Below are positions 39,839 through 48,960 of a stretch of DNA of 64,000 nucleotides, in pieces. The position numbers were made by a program, and so were the translations under genes. This stretch comes from Pseudomonas sp. NFIX28. GTDB taxonomy: Bacteria > Pseudomonadota > Gammaproteobacteria > Pseudomonadales > Pseudomonadaceae. Numbering within the stretch: position 1 is the stretch's first letter; each line of letters begins with the position of its first letter. The notes below the pieces were generated by a model. It was not told the origin of the DNA. It made no database searches and saw only the letters and a program-made list of their open reading frames with translations. The stretch is from contig NZ_FNPW01000007.1 in the NCBI RefSeq assembly GCF_900107395.1, positions 62,001 through 126,000 on the forward strand. Reading direction: 5' to 3'.

Positions 39839-41449
39839 TCAGCGATCCGAGCGGGCCAAGGGCTCGCCGGTACTCTCGATAGCCACCTGGTTGCGTCCGG
39901 ACTTCTTGGCCTGGTACAGCGCGGCATCGGCATGTTCGAGAAACGTTTCGATGCTGTCGTGCCCGCTCGGCACGAAGCAGTAGCAGCCCAGGCTGAGGGT
40001 GACCCGGCCAAAGGGCGAGCCGCTGTGCGAGATGTGTTTTGCCATGACCCTGCAGCGAATCTTCTCGGCCATGGCCAGCGCCCCTTGCATCTCGGTATCC
40101 GGTAACAGGACCACGAATTCCTCCCCGCCATACCGCACCGCCAGATCGGCCTTGCGCTGGCAGCAATCCCTCAACACCTGCGCCACCTCGGCCAGGCACT
40201 GGTCGCCGGCGACATGGCCATAGGTGTCGTTGTAGCGCTTGAAGAAATCGATATCGAGCATGATCAGGCTCAGCGGGCTGGCCTGCCGCCCTCCGCGCGC
40301 AAACTCGGTCTCCAGCGCCCGCTCGAAGAGCCGGCGATTGGCCAGGCCGGTCAGGCTGTCATGGGTTGCGATCACCTCCAGCGCCGCCTGCGCGGTCCGC
40401 AGGTCGGCCTCGATGCGCTCACCGTTGCGCACCTGATGCACGAAGACCCAGCCGAACAGGCCAATCCCCAGCACCACCAGGGCGACAAGGACACTGGACT
40501 GATAGGCGCTGGCATACCAATCCTTGAGCACCGCATCCTTCGAACTCGCCGCACCGACCACCAGTGGGTAGGCCTCCAGCTGGCGATAGCCGTAGAGCCG
40601 CATCTTTCCGTCAACCAGCGAACGAATCATGGCGGTACCCGAAGGAGCCTCGGGCAAGTACTTGCTGAAGATCTCCCCGCGCGCCAGGGACGCGCCGATC
40701 TGCCGCTCCTCCAAGGGGCGCCTTGCCAGCAAGGTGCCGTCGGACAGGGCGAGGAACATGGTGCCGTTGTCATCGATATTGAAGCTTTTGAAGAACTGGT
40801 CGAAATAGGCCAGCTTGATGCCGGCCATCAACACGCCTTCGAAGTTGCCTTGCCTGTCGTTCAGCCGCCGGGAAATGGGAATGATCCACTCGCCATTTTC
40901 CCGGCTGCGGATCGCCGGGCCGACATGCGCCAACAAGGAGGCGTTCTGTTGATGGAAGTGGAAGTAATCCCGATTGGCCACGCCTTCGCTGCGTGGCAAG
41001 TGCTCGAACGAGGTGACCAGCCAATGCCCCTCACGATCGAACAGGAACAGGCCATGCAGCTGTTTGAGCGCCTGCGCCCTCTGCGCAAAGATCTTCTGCA
41101 GGAAAGGCTTCTGCGTCGGGCCGTAACCGTCCTTCTGAATCCAGTCGGCCAGGCTGGCCAGCACCAGGTCCGCCTCGACGAAAGTGTCCTCGGCCTGCTG
41201 GGCCATGGCCCGGGTCAGGTTCGACGAAACGACCTGCGCCCGCGCCATATCGTAGTGATAGGACTGCGCCAGCTGCAGGTAAAGCAGGCCGCACAGGCAC
41301 AGGCAAACCATCGCGATGAAAACCACCGCGGCCTTGAGCAGAGGCAGTCGCTTCAAGGCTCGATCAGAGGTGTGGTGAGGGTCGTGAATCGGGATAGGCA
41401 AAGCAACATCCTGGGAGGGTAAGGCATGCGATGCAGCCGGGCTGGCCAA
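39839..41449 (-). CDS. Membrane-bound diguanylate cyclase (dCache-like + GGDEF)
   Basis: The 536-aa protein has a transmembrane segment (about 38-60), a periplasmic sensor of about 250 residues resembling a Cache domain (for example FLFDREGHWLVTSFEHLP and GEWIIPISRRLNDRQGNFEG), a second membrane segment (about 314-336) and a GGDEF domain. The active motif is GGEEF (residues 441-445), with an RxxD I-site (RKAD) five residues before it, so it probably makes c-di-GMP with product inhibition. Periplasmic small-molecule sensing is inferred. It is monocistronic. Confidence 0.92.
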   Translation of the reverse strand: MASPAASHALPSQDVALPIPIHDPHHTSDRALKRLPLLKAAVVFIAMVCLCLCGLLYLQLAQSYHYDMARAQVVSSNLTRAMAQQAEDTFVEADLVLASLADWIQKDGYGPTQKPFLQKIFAQRAQALKQLHGLFLFDREGHWLVTSFEHLPRSEGVANRDYFHFHQQNASLLAHVGPAIRSRENGEWIIPISRRLNDRQGNFEGVLMAGIKLAYFDQFFKSFNIDDNGTMFLALSDGTLLARRPLEERQIGASLARGEIFSKYLPEAPSGTAMIRSLVDGKMRLYGYRQLEAYPLVVGAASSKDAVLKDWYASAYQSSVLVALVVLGIGLFGWVFVHQVRNGERIEADLRTAQAALEVIATHDSLTGLANRRLFERALETEFARGGRQASPLSLIMLDIDFFKRYNDTYGHVAGDQCLAEVAQVLRDCCQRKADLAVRYGGEEFVVLLPDTEMQGALAMAEKIRCRVMAKHISHSGSPFGRVTLSLGCYCFVPSGHDSIETFLEHADAALYQAKKSGRNQVAIESTGEPLARSDR

Positions 41450-41639
41450 TCCTATGAGGTAATACCGGACAATTCAGGGTGACACCTTCTGAAAATGTAG
41501 AGCATTTTTCTGATGTCCATCAGGGATATATAAAAAACACCCGTCACAATAGCCGTGTCATGAATCGCTGGTCACCGTCCGCCAAGGTAAAGTACCTTCT
41601 GGGACTACACTTACCCTCACATCACGATAGGAAGTCGGA

Positions 41640-42128
41640 ATGAGTAAGGTCGATGAACTCGCCGCAAGGCTGAAACAGAAACAGGACAGCTGGGCCAAGG
41701 AAGACATCTCGGCAGACAAGGCCATCGAGCTGTGGCCGGCGCAGGTCTATGAGATGTATCACCAGGTCGAAACCTGGCTGACTCCACTTTCAGAGGTTGG
41801 CCTGAATATCCGGCGCGTCCCCACTCGCGTATTCGAGAGCCACGTCTCCGGCGCCACGTTCAACTATGCCATCGACCAGTTGCTGATCGAGGGCAACCAC
41901 AAAAGCATCCTTCTCGACCCCATCGCCCGCTTCACTACCGGCGGCGCCGGACGGGTCGAAATCCATGGCAAAGGCCCGGAACGCTACATGCTGCGCAGCG
42001 GCACCGAACATGGCGAGGGGCACTGGCTGATCCAGACGGTTCCAGGGCCAGGTAAAAACCGGCCGGACCCGCTCGAACTCAATGAAGACACCCTGCTGTC
42101 GGTAATCCAGGAAGGCCTGGACCTCTGA
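41640..42128 (+). CDS. Conserved hypothetical protein (162 aa)
   Basis: The protein starts MSKVDELAARLKQKQDSWAK and is soluble, without signal peptide or membrane segment. An N-terminal helix is followed by a mixed alpha/beta region (LNIRRVPTRVFESHVSGATF; KSILLDPIARFTTGGAGRVE). I do not recognise the family. A good RBS (AGGAAGT) precedes the ATG. It is convergent with the LysR gene across a GC-rich hairpin (42141-42161). Confidence 0.7.
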   Translation: MSKVDELAARLKQKQDSWAKEDISADKAIELWPAQVYEMYHQVETWLTPLSEVGLNIRRVPTRVFESHVSGATFNYAIDQLLIEGNHKSILLDPIARFTTGGAGRVEIHGKGPERYMLRSGTEHGEGHWLIQTVPGPGKNRPDPLELNEDTLLSVIQEGLDL

Positions 42129-42140
42129 CCTGCGCTCAAG

Positions 42141-42161
42141 CGACTGCCCCTCGGGCAGTCG
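42141..42161. terminator. Hairpin between the hypothetical gene and LysR
   Basis: CGACTGCCC and GGGCAGTCG arms form a perfect 9-bp stem between two converging genes. There is no T-run, so termination is only possible. Confidence 0.5.
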
Positions 42162-42179
42162 CATGACCGAAACCGACGG

Positions 42180-43034
42180 CTAGAGCCGCCGCGTCGCACA
42201 ATACCCCACTATCACCTGACTCAATGCGGCCACTATGTTCGGGTCGGCATCCTTGGCCGTGAACAGTCGAAACTCCGCGTCAGGCAATGCCGGCAAACCA
42301 TGCTCAGCGCCTAACACCGCCAGCCCTGGCCCCAGCTGACTGGTCGCTATTGGCGCTACCGCGAACCCGGACAGGGCCGCCGTACGCAACGCCGCCGTGC
42401 TCGAGCAAAGCATGGCCGTGCGCTGGGCGATTCCCGCTTGCGCCAGACATTGCAAGGTCGCCGCCCGATAGGGACAAGGCTCGGGAAACAGCGCCAGCGG
42501 CAACGGGGTCGGCAAGCGGCCGACGAGGTATGCGGAACTGGCCCACACCAGCGGCTCCTGCCACAACAGCAAGCCCGATTGACTGGCTTCGCACAGCGAA
42601 CCGATAACCACCTCGAGACCGCCCTGCTGCATGCGCTCCAGCAGCGTGCCGGGAATATCCACTTGTATGTCGATCTCCATGCCCGGGTATTGCGCCGCAA
42701 ACTCCTGCAAAAGGCGCAGCAGGCGAGGCTCGACAAAATCCTCGGACATCCCGAGCCGCACCCGCCCGTGAAACGGCGAACGCGTCAGTTCGGCCCAGGC
42801 ATCGCGGTTCAGGGCGAGGATGGCGCGCGCATAGGCCATCAGGCGCTCGCCATCGGCGGTCAAGTGCTGGGAACGCGTGGTACGGGTCAGCAGCGGCTTG
42901 CCGACCTGCTCTTCCAGGCGCCGCAGATGACCGCTGACCGCCGACTGCGTCAGGTGCAGGCGTTCGGCGGCACGGCTGAAGCCCTCCTCGTCCACCACGG
43001 TCACAAAGGTCTTGAGTAACAGAACATCGAACAT
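42180..43034 (-). CDS. LysR family regulator divergent from azoreductase
   Basis: The 284-aa LTTR has an HTH at its N-terminus (LLLKTFVTVVDEEGFSRAAE; LTQSAVSGHLRRLEEQVGKP) and a substrate-binding domain (about 85-280). I chose the ATG at 43034 (MFDVLLLKTF); the ATG at 43052 adds only MITYLY. The 95-bp intergenic region to the azoreductase gene is AT-rich and the likely LTTR operator site. It probably controls the azoreductase in response to a quinone or other redox-active compound. Confidence 0.86.
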   Translation of the reverse strand: MFDVLLLKTFVTVVDEEGFSRAAERLHLTQSAVSGHLRRLEEQVGKPLLTRTTRSQHLTADGERLMAYARAILALNRDAWAELTRSPFHGRVRLGMSEDFVEPRLLRLLQEFAAQYPGMEIDIQVDIPGTLLERMQQGGLEVVIGSLCEASQSGLLLWQEPLVWASSAYLVGRLPTPLPLALFPEPCPYRAATLQCLAQAGIAQRTAMLCSSTAALRTAALSGFAVAPIATSQLGPGLAVLGAEHGLPALPDAEFRLFTAKDADPNIVAALSQVIVGYCATRRL

Positions 43035-43129
43035 ATAAAGGTACGTGATCAATAGGCCATTTATTTACAATTTATATTCCGGATAGAGCTATGTTGCAAT
43101 GCCGGTATTCCTCCACCCGAGAAGCCGCC

Positions 43130-43765
43130 ATGACCCGCCTGCTGCATATCCAATGCTCCCCGCGCAAAGAGCGCTCCGCCTCGCAACAAGTCGCCCGAGG
43201 CTTTATCGACCGTTACCAGACCCACCATCCACATACGGAAGTCAGCACCCTGGACCTGTGGAGCCTGGACCTGCCGGAATTCGACCAGCACGCCATGCAC
43301 GCCAAATACGCTGGCTTGCAAGGCATGGCCCTGTCCCCCGATCAGCAAGCAGCCTGGAACACCCTCGAAAACCTGGCTGCCCATCTTCACCATGCTGACT
43401 TGCTGGTACTTTCCGTGCCTCTGTGGAACTACAGCATTCCCTACAAGCTCAAGCACTTCATCGACCTGGTCACGCAGAAAGACATCCTCTTCAGCTTCAC
43501 CGCCGAACACGGCCTGCGCGGCCTGCTGCACAACAAAACCGCGGTCGTCGCCTACGCCCGCGGCCTCGATTTCTCCGCGCAATCCGACACGCCTGCGGAG
43601 CGCTTTGATTTCCAGAAGCCCTACGTCGAGGCCTGGTTGCAGTTTGTTGGAGTCAAGGATGTGCATGCGCTGATCGTGGAAAAGACCATCCTGGGGTATG
43701 AGGTGGATCAGAAAGCGCGGCAGGAAGCGGTGCAGCGGGCGTGGAAGTTGGCGGATAGGCTGTGA
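43130..43765 (+). CDS. azoR: FMN-dependent NADH-azoreductase
   Basis: This 211-aa flavodoxin-fold NAD(P)H:quinone/azo reductase starts MTRLLHIQCSPRKERSASQQ (FMN phosphate loop) and has VLSVPLWNYSIPYKLKHFID, which is the AzoR hallmark. Length matches the family (about 200 aa). I chose the ATG at 43130; 13 upstream codons are unsupported. The accessory island begins 42 bp after its stop. Confidence 0.9.
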   Translation: MTRLLHIQCSPRKERSASQQVARGFIDRYQTHHPHTEVSTLDLWSLDLPEFDQHAMHAKYAGLQGMALSPDQQAAWNTLENLAAHLHHADLLVLSVPLWNYSIPYKLKHFIDLVTQKDILFSFTAEHGLRGLLHNKTAVVAYARGLDFSAQSDTPAERFDFQKPYVEAWLQFVGVKDVHALIVEKTILGYEVDQKARQEAVQRAWKLADRL

Positions 43766-43806
43766 TGATTCAAATGCAAATGAAATTCGGCTCTGAACTG
43801 GCCTAA

Positions 43807-44125
43807 TGATCCCGGACACCTCTTTAGGGCGATATGATTCGCCCATTCAGGAGGTTCCATGAAGAACCTAAGACCTACACCCGCAAGTTCAAGCTGCGTG
43901 CTGCCAGCATGGTGCTTGACAACAATTGTTCGGTTCCCGATGTCTGCGCATCGATGGATGTGGGGCCTACAACCCTGCGCCGCTGGATCGATCAGGTACG
44001 CAAAGAGCGTCAAGGCCAGGCTGCGGCAGGTACCAAGGCGATCACCCCGGAGCAGAAGGAGCTGCAGGTGCTTCGAGCCAAGATCAAACACCTTGAAACT
44101 GAGGCCGAAATCTTAAAAAACTGCC
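43807..44125 (+). mobile_element. IS3-family insertion sequence remnant (left end and orfA)
   Basis: TGATCCCGGACACCTCTTTA at 43807 looks like an IS3-type left terminal repeat. The following frame encodes an OrfA-like HTH protein (YTRKFKLRAASMVLDNNCSV; PTTLRRWIDQVRKERQG; ITPEQKELQVLRAKIKHLE) that stops matching after EAEILKN near 44120. The ATG at 43859 is in a different frame from this homologous stretch, so the gene is frameshifted near its start and truncated at the 3' end; orfB is missing here. Confidence 0.75.
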
Positions 44126-44177
44126 TCCCCGGCGCTCCGCGGCCCATTGGACTAGAAACACTACGGACTACACTGAT

Positions 44178-44353
44178 CCCTCTGGACAGTGGTCGCTGGC
44201 TTTTTTGGAGGCTGAGTCCCCGTCAAAAAACTTGCTCCAGAGGAAGCTGCGGACCTGTTAGTGGTGGCGCACTTCGTGACCCCGTTTAGGAAGGTGAGTT
44301 GATCCGAGTCTCCGTCCAGCTCATCCCTTGACTGGAGCTGTTCATAAACAGGC
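44178..44353 (+). other. Non-coding left end of the IS110-like element
   Basis: About 175 bp from TGGACAGTGGTCGCTGGC to the transposase start show no ORF. In IS110 elements the left-end non-coding region encodes the bridge RNA that specifies donor and target DNA. That this segment is such a remnant is inference from position. Confidence 0.4.
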
Positions 44354-45571
44354 ATGATTCAAAACGACACGGACTACCCGTTATCCATGACCGTGCGGCA
44401 GGCATCGATATTGGCTCGCGCTTTCATGTTGTTGCCGTTCCCATAGACCTCGCCAAAGAGGCCGTTCAAGCCTTCAAGGCCTTCACCGCCGATCTCGAGC
44501 GCATAGCCAACTGGCTGGTCAGTCTCGGAATAACCACCATTACGATGGAGTCGACAGGCGTTTACTGGATTCCGGTTTACGAAATGTTGGAAGGACATGG
44601 CCTTCATGGCCAACGCCCGAGAAGCCCGTGCAGTACCAGGCCGCAAAACCGACGTGAATGACGCACAGTGGATACAACGACTCCATGCCTACGGATTACT
44701 TCGAGCCAGCTTTCACCCCGATCGAGAGATCTCGGCTTTGCGCAGCTATATGAGGCTGCGGGAGCGTCATCTCGACTATGCCGCAGCACATATCCAGCAC
44801 ATGCAAAAAGCGCTGACGCATATGAATCTGCAACTGCACCATGTAGTGACGGATATCACCAGGGTAACCGGTATGCGAATAATCCGTGCCATCGTGGCGG
44901 GCGTGCGAAGACCCTCGGTGTTGGCTGCAATAAGTGACGCCCGTTGCAAAGCAGGCATCGATGTTATTCAAGCCTCTCTGGTCGGTAACTATCAGCCGGA
45001 GCACGTTTTTACTCTGCTGTCCATGTATGACGCTTATCAGGCGCAGCTAGTGCTTTGCGATCAGCAGATTGCACAGACGCTGATCAAACTCTCGCAAGAA
45101 AAGACCTCACCGACTGAGCCACTACCAAAACCACGGCATCACACCCCGGCAACCCAACGCGCTCAACTTCGATGTCCGGACCATACTCTATCAACTGGTC
45201 GGCGTCGATCTGACCCAGATCCACAGCATCGGCCCCTACTTGGCTCTTCGGCTGGTCGCCGAGTGCGGCACGGATCTGAGCCGATGGCGTACCTGCCATC
45301 ATTTCACTTCGTGGCTCACACTCGCGCCCGGCTGTCATATCAGTGGCGGCAAGATACTTTCGGCCCATACCCGCAAGACCAAAAATCGAGTGACCGCCCA
45401 CCTACGGTTAGCTGCGGTGACGGTCGGAAGAACGAACACGGCATTGGGGGCGCTTTAGCGGCGGCTCTCAGCTCGAATCGGTAAAGCCAAGGCCGTTACG
45501 GCTACCACCCGAAAGATCGCGATCCTGTTCTACAACACCATGCGTTTTGGCATGAGTTATGATGTTTAAGC
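44354..45571 (+). pseudogene. IS110-family transposase, multiply frameshifted
   Basis: The order of conserved segments is that of a complete IS110 recombinase: GIDIGSRFHVVAVPIDLA (RuvC-like Asp), TMESTGVYWIPVYEML (Glu), AVPGRKTDVNDAQW (Asp), a coiled middle region and the Tnp_20 part (HSIGPYLALRLVAECG; FTSWLTLAPGCHISGGK). They lie in different frames: a 1-nt deletion near 44380, a deletion near 44597, a frame change near 45145 and an in-frame TAG at 45456-45458 inside LGA(F)YRRL. The element is dead. Similarity fades near 45620. Confidence 0.85.
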
Positions 45572-45680
45572 TGAATTTCAGCACGGTGCTCTTGGCCAGT
45601 TGGAGACACTCAATGCTCTGTCACCGTCACTCGAACATGGCGGCCTGCACCTTGACCAAAAAACCAATACCCATAAGAAA

Positions 45681-46541
45681 TTAAAATAATTTCGCCCGTA
45701 GTTTTCGGACAATAAGTTTAAAAAAATAGCCTGGAGCTCTATAAATTCGATCCCAACGACCAACATTACAAGTATAACAATCACTCGACCCACAAATATT
45801 CATTTTGCGATCTTGCTTAAGCGCAGCATAATCGATTTCATAACACTCTTTTGCTGGCGCAATAATTGAGTATGCATTACCAATAAATCCGGTCGTGAGA
45901 ATTTGATTTTTGACATATAGTGAATAAAACTTATAAAATGAATTTGAACAGAGCCCAGAATCTGGACGCCTGAACAATTTCACCTCATTACTCGCGTCCT
46001 TATAATAGGTTGATACGAGCCTTGGAAAAACAGCAAGTGATAAAAGTCCAAGATCAGCCTCTGCCAAATGCGTCGTTGTAAATCCTGGGCTACTACCAAC
46101 ACATCCGACCAGCATGCACTTACCATGAGCATCAATTATTTTTCTAATCGGCTCGTATGCGGGTGACTTTTCATCATGACCATTGGTTATATGCTCTGCA
46201 AGCTTACCAATTGCAACATAGGAACACATTGGATGACGACTCCGAAAAGCATCAGCACGTTTTATCATTGCATTGGGTAGCGCACCAGCATAACTCTTTT
46301 TTTGCAGATCAAAAGCATCTTCAACTTTGGGCTTCCTAATAAAGACCCCATCTGTAAAAGCCAGTGAAACAATAGTACCCTCGGGACCTACAGCATTTAA
46401 GAGCGCGTCTATAAATACATCCGCCCCCCCCGTGATTCGCCCGACAGCACCTAAGCTGGCTCTCAGAAGGATGGTATCACCAGAACAAACACCCATCCTC
46501 GAAAATTCTTCAAAGAGTTCTTTTTCTGAAATTTTTGTCAT
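45681..46541 (-). CDS. AAC(3)-family N-acetyltransferase
   Basis: This 286-aa protein matches the antibiotic (aminoglycoside 3-N) acetyltransferase fold, with DTILLRASLGAVGRITGGAD, PEGTIVSLAFTDGVF and RSRHPMCSYVAIGKLAEHIT (the H-P segment near the catalytic His). Homologues occur in O-antigen/capsule clusters, where they probably acetylate sugars; resistance should not be assumed. It is translationally coupled (ATGA overlap) to the flippase gene. It is visibly AT-rich with codons unlike the core genome, indicating horizontal origin. Confidence 0.8.
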   Translation of the reverse strand: MTKISEKELFEEFSRMGVCSGDTILLRASLGAVGRITGGADVFIDALLNAVGPEGTIVSLAFTDGVFIRKPKVEDAFDLQKKSYAGALPNAMIKRADAFRSRHPMCSYVAIGKLAEHITNGHDEKSPAYEPIRKIIDAHGKCMLVGCVGSSPGFTTTHLAEADLGLLSLAVFPRLVSTYYKDASNEVKLFRRPDSGLCSNSFYKFYSLYVKNQILTTGFIGNAYSIIAPAKECYEIDYAALKQDRKMNICGSSDCYTCNVGRWDRIYRAPGYFFKLIVRKLRAKLF

Positions 46542-47815
46542 ACGCTTTTACCGAGACCTTTAGCAGCTTTATATTGTAAAACAGAGTGCGCTACATATAA
46601 CAGCGAGAACGAAAAGACATGAAAAATAATGGCCAATTTATAATCATTAAAAACAATATAACCGAGAAAAAAAGATCCTATCGAAAGAAAAAGCCTCAAC
46701 ACTTGCCAAGCAAGATCAATGGATTGCATACCGGCCAGCAAAACCGTTTGACTAAGCGGGGAAGATAATGCTTGAAAAAAAACCATTATGGAAACTATAG
46801 ATGCAATTTCTCCCGACGTCCTCCACTGCTCTCCAAAAACAAAAGAAAACAACCAAGGGCCAAAAAATAGTACGGGGAGAACTGGAACGGTGGCAAAGAG
46901 AGCCAGTTTGGAAAGCGTTTTTAGAAAAAGCTCGCGACAATCACCATTTTCTTTATAAGCAAGCGCTGCTTCGCTTCTAAAAACATCTCCAACCGCACCA
47001 CCAACAAGTGATATTGGAGCCGAAAGAGTTTTTTCCGTTAATGAGTAAAAGCCTGCTATAGCAGGACCAAAAAACATACTTAACAAGAGCAAAGGCATCT
47101 GCCCTGAAGCCACATTAGCCAATTGACCAAGTATCAAATACTTTGGAAAAACCGAGTACCTTCTACCTATGGCAGCGATTCGGCTTCGACTAATTTTTTC
47201 AAGCTCCCCCTTATCTTCACGATAGACAAGCCTCCCCAAGAGGCCTGTTGAGATAATCAATCCCCCAAGCTGGCCCGCAACCATGCCGGCACCACCCATA
47301 CCGGAATAGCCCGCTCCGAGTTGCCCCGAGGCGCCTCCGGCACTTTGTACCATTCGGCTAAACGCCATACGCTTATAGTACCCTTTTCGATTATTCCAAC
47401 AATTCAGGCTCTGATAAACCCCCATAAATAACGTAGAAACTGGAATAAAGTAAAGCCAGCCTGAAATACTAGGACTCTTTAATAAAGTCACGATCTGCTC
47501 ATTAAAAACACAGACAAACAATAGTAGGACACCACTAACAATTAAGCTTAGCACGATAGATAAAGCAACAACATTGATAGCATCACTATCCTTCTCAGGA
47601 AGTATAATAGCCAACTCATATCGACCGGTAACTAGAACAGCAAAAATTGAGGCAACCGCCATATACAAAGCAAATACACCAAAATCTTCTGGTGTATATA
47701 GTCGCGACAAAATAGGGCTTATTGCTATCGGAATAGCTTGAGCAATACCTGTACCCGTCATTAATATAATGACATTTCTAACAAAAAGATTTTTATGGAA
47801 AAATCGCTGAACCAT
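46538..47815 (-). CDS. Wzx-like oligosaccharide flippase
   Basis: The 425-aa polytopic protein has about 12 membrane segments and the polysaccharide-biosynthesis/MOP flippase start (IILMTGTGIAQAIPIAISPI; LSRLYTPEDFGVFALYMAVA). It probably moves undecaprenyl-linked oligosaccharide across the inner membrane. A good RBS (AGGAGC) precedes the ATG. It forms a two-gene operon with the AAC(3)-like gene but there are no nearby glycosyltransferases, polymerase or wbpM, so it looks like a detached O-antigen fragment. AT-rich composition supports horizontal acquisition. Confidence 0.85.
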   Translation of the reverse strand: MVQRFFHKNLFVRNVIILMTGTGIAQAIPIAISPILSRLYTPEDFGVFALYMAVASIFAVLVTGRYELAIILPEKDSDAINVVALSIVLSLIVSGVLLLFVCVFNEQIVTLLKSPSISGWLYFIPVSTLFMGVYQSLNCWNNRKGYYKRMAFSRMVQSAGGASGQLGAGYSGMGGAGMVAGQLGGLIISTGLLGRLVYREDKGELEKISRSRIAAIGRRYSVFPKYLILGQLANVASGQMPLLLLSMFFGPAIAGFYSLTEKTLSAPISLVGGAVGDVFRSEAALAYKENGDCRELFLKTLSKLALFATVPVLPVLFFGPWLFSFVFGEQWRTSGEIASIVSIMVFFQALSSPLSQTVLLAGMQSIDLAWQVLRLFLSIGSFFLGYIVFNDYKLAIIFHVFSFSLLYVAHSVLQYKAAKGLGKSV

Positions 47816-47919
47816 CTATTAAGCTCCTGTAATATAGGCACTATAGCGCACGAACGAACCTCCTGAAAAGCAGGACATCAGGGGTAGGCAAGTGACTATG
47901 CATGTGATAGTGAGCTGCT

Positions 47920-48662
47920 GAAAAATTAGTATGTTCACCAACTCTCCACTCATCTCGATCTCCCCTACCGCTGGTTCGTATTGCAATAACAGATATGTGG
48001 CGCTTCAAAGTGAATGCCTTCAAAGACATTTCCGAATGTCCGGGGGATCGTTGATGCTGATCACCACCTTGGCTTTGCAACGATGCACGAAGCCGAGCAT
48101 TCGCTCGTAACTCTCAAACGGGAAGCTACGCCATAGTCGATGACTTACCAGTAAGACGGGTCCATGCAATGGAAAGTATGAGTACGGTCGTAGCATTCAA
48201 GCCAGGACAGATTTCGACGTAGGTGCCGGACAGATGCCGCCATCCAGGTGGCCGAGAGATTTCCTCAATCCGCAGCATATTGATCGCTAGACCGACAGAG
48301 ACAACACCGAACCTCTGCCCGGTAACCTTGTCGGCAAAGATATGGTGCTGCTGGTAGAAGCACCAGGTGACTGCTGAGGTCGGTGAGGGTTTCGGGGCGG
48401 GGCAGGTCACCTTCTCCTAGCACGATCTGGACGCCCATTTGAACTGGGTCACGAACTCTTCCCCGGGGGGCTGCACGACACTAGGTTGCCGTTGATGCCG
48501 TTGAGGACCTCTACGGGCGCAACCCGGCCTGGGCCGCATGAAATAGAGCTCAGCACAGCCGGCAAACTTCGACGCAAACACTCACTAAGAAGGGGGGACG
48601 AGCAGAATGAGACGGTCGGCCAGGCAGGGTTTGCCACCCACCCAAGGGATGAGTGCAGGCAT
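47920..48662 (-). pseudogene. Decayed D12-class DNA adenine methylase
   Basis: Reading the minus strand across frames recovers an almost complete Dam-type methylase: ATG at 48662, PALIPWVGGKPCLADRL (motif I), VEVLNGINGNLVS, FYQQHHIFADKVTGQRFG, NMLRIEE, LSGTYVEICPGL, then YDRTHTFHCMDPSYW (motif IV, DPPY changed to DPSY), FPFESYERMLGFVHRCKAK, VVISINDPPDI and a degraded end (FEGIHFEAPHICYCNTNQR, stop, then MSGELVNILIF). Several frameshifts and stops make it inactive. Such methylases are typical prophage cargo. Confidence 0.8.
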
Positions 48663-48897
48663 TAAAACCGTATATATAGACAATTATTATACCCGCTGCG
48701 CTTTGAGCACAAAGCGAGAGCCTTGGCAGGACTTCTGGGTAGTCTGTACTCCGACCGTTCTTTTTACTTCGTTGATGAGATTTCTTTGGCACTGCTTTCG
48801 CCTACGCCTACAGCTGCCCCGGCTGCTCAGGCCAACGTGCATGTGATCTTCTTGAACCCATTCTAATCCACGCGGGCATTCTGCCCCCACCAAACCA

Positions 48898-48955
48898 TTC
48901 TGACGACGAGCGTTAGGTATAATGCGCAAAAGCTGTTGCTCAGTGACAGACTCCC
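48898..48955 (-). pseudogene. Probable phage endolysin (GH19) N-terminal scrap
   Basis: The minus strand reads VTEQQLLRIIPNARRQNGL, resembling the conserved start of pseudomonad phage GH19 endolysins. The next sequence is not recognisable. With the adjacent methylase it suggests a prophage remnant. The match is short. Confidence 0.45.
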
Positions 48956-48960
48956 ATTGG

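Noticed and set aside
45681..46541. Calling this an aminoglycoside-resistance gene
   Set aside because: It belongs to the AAC(3) fold family, but the operon with a flippase points to glycan modification; fold alone does not show resistance.
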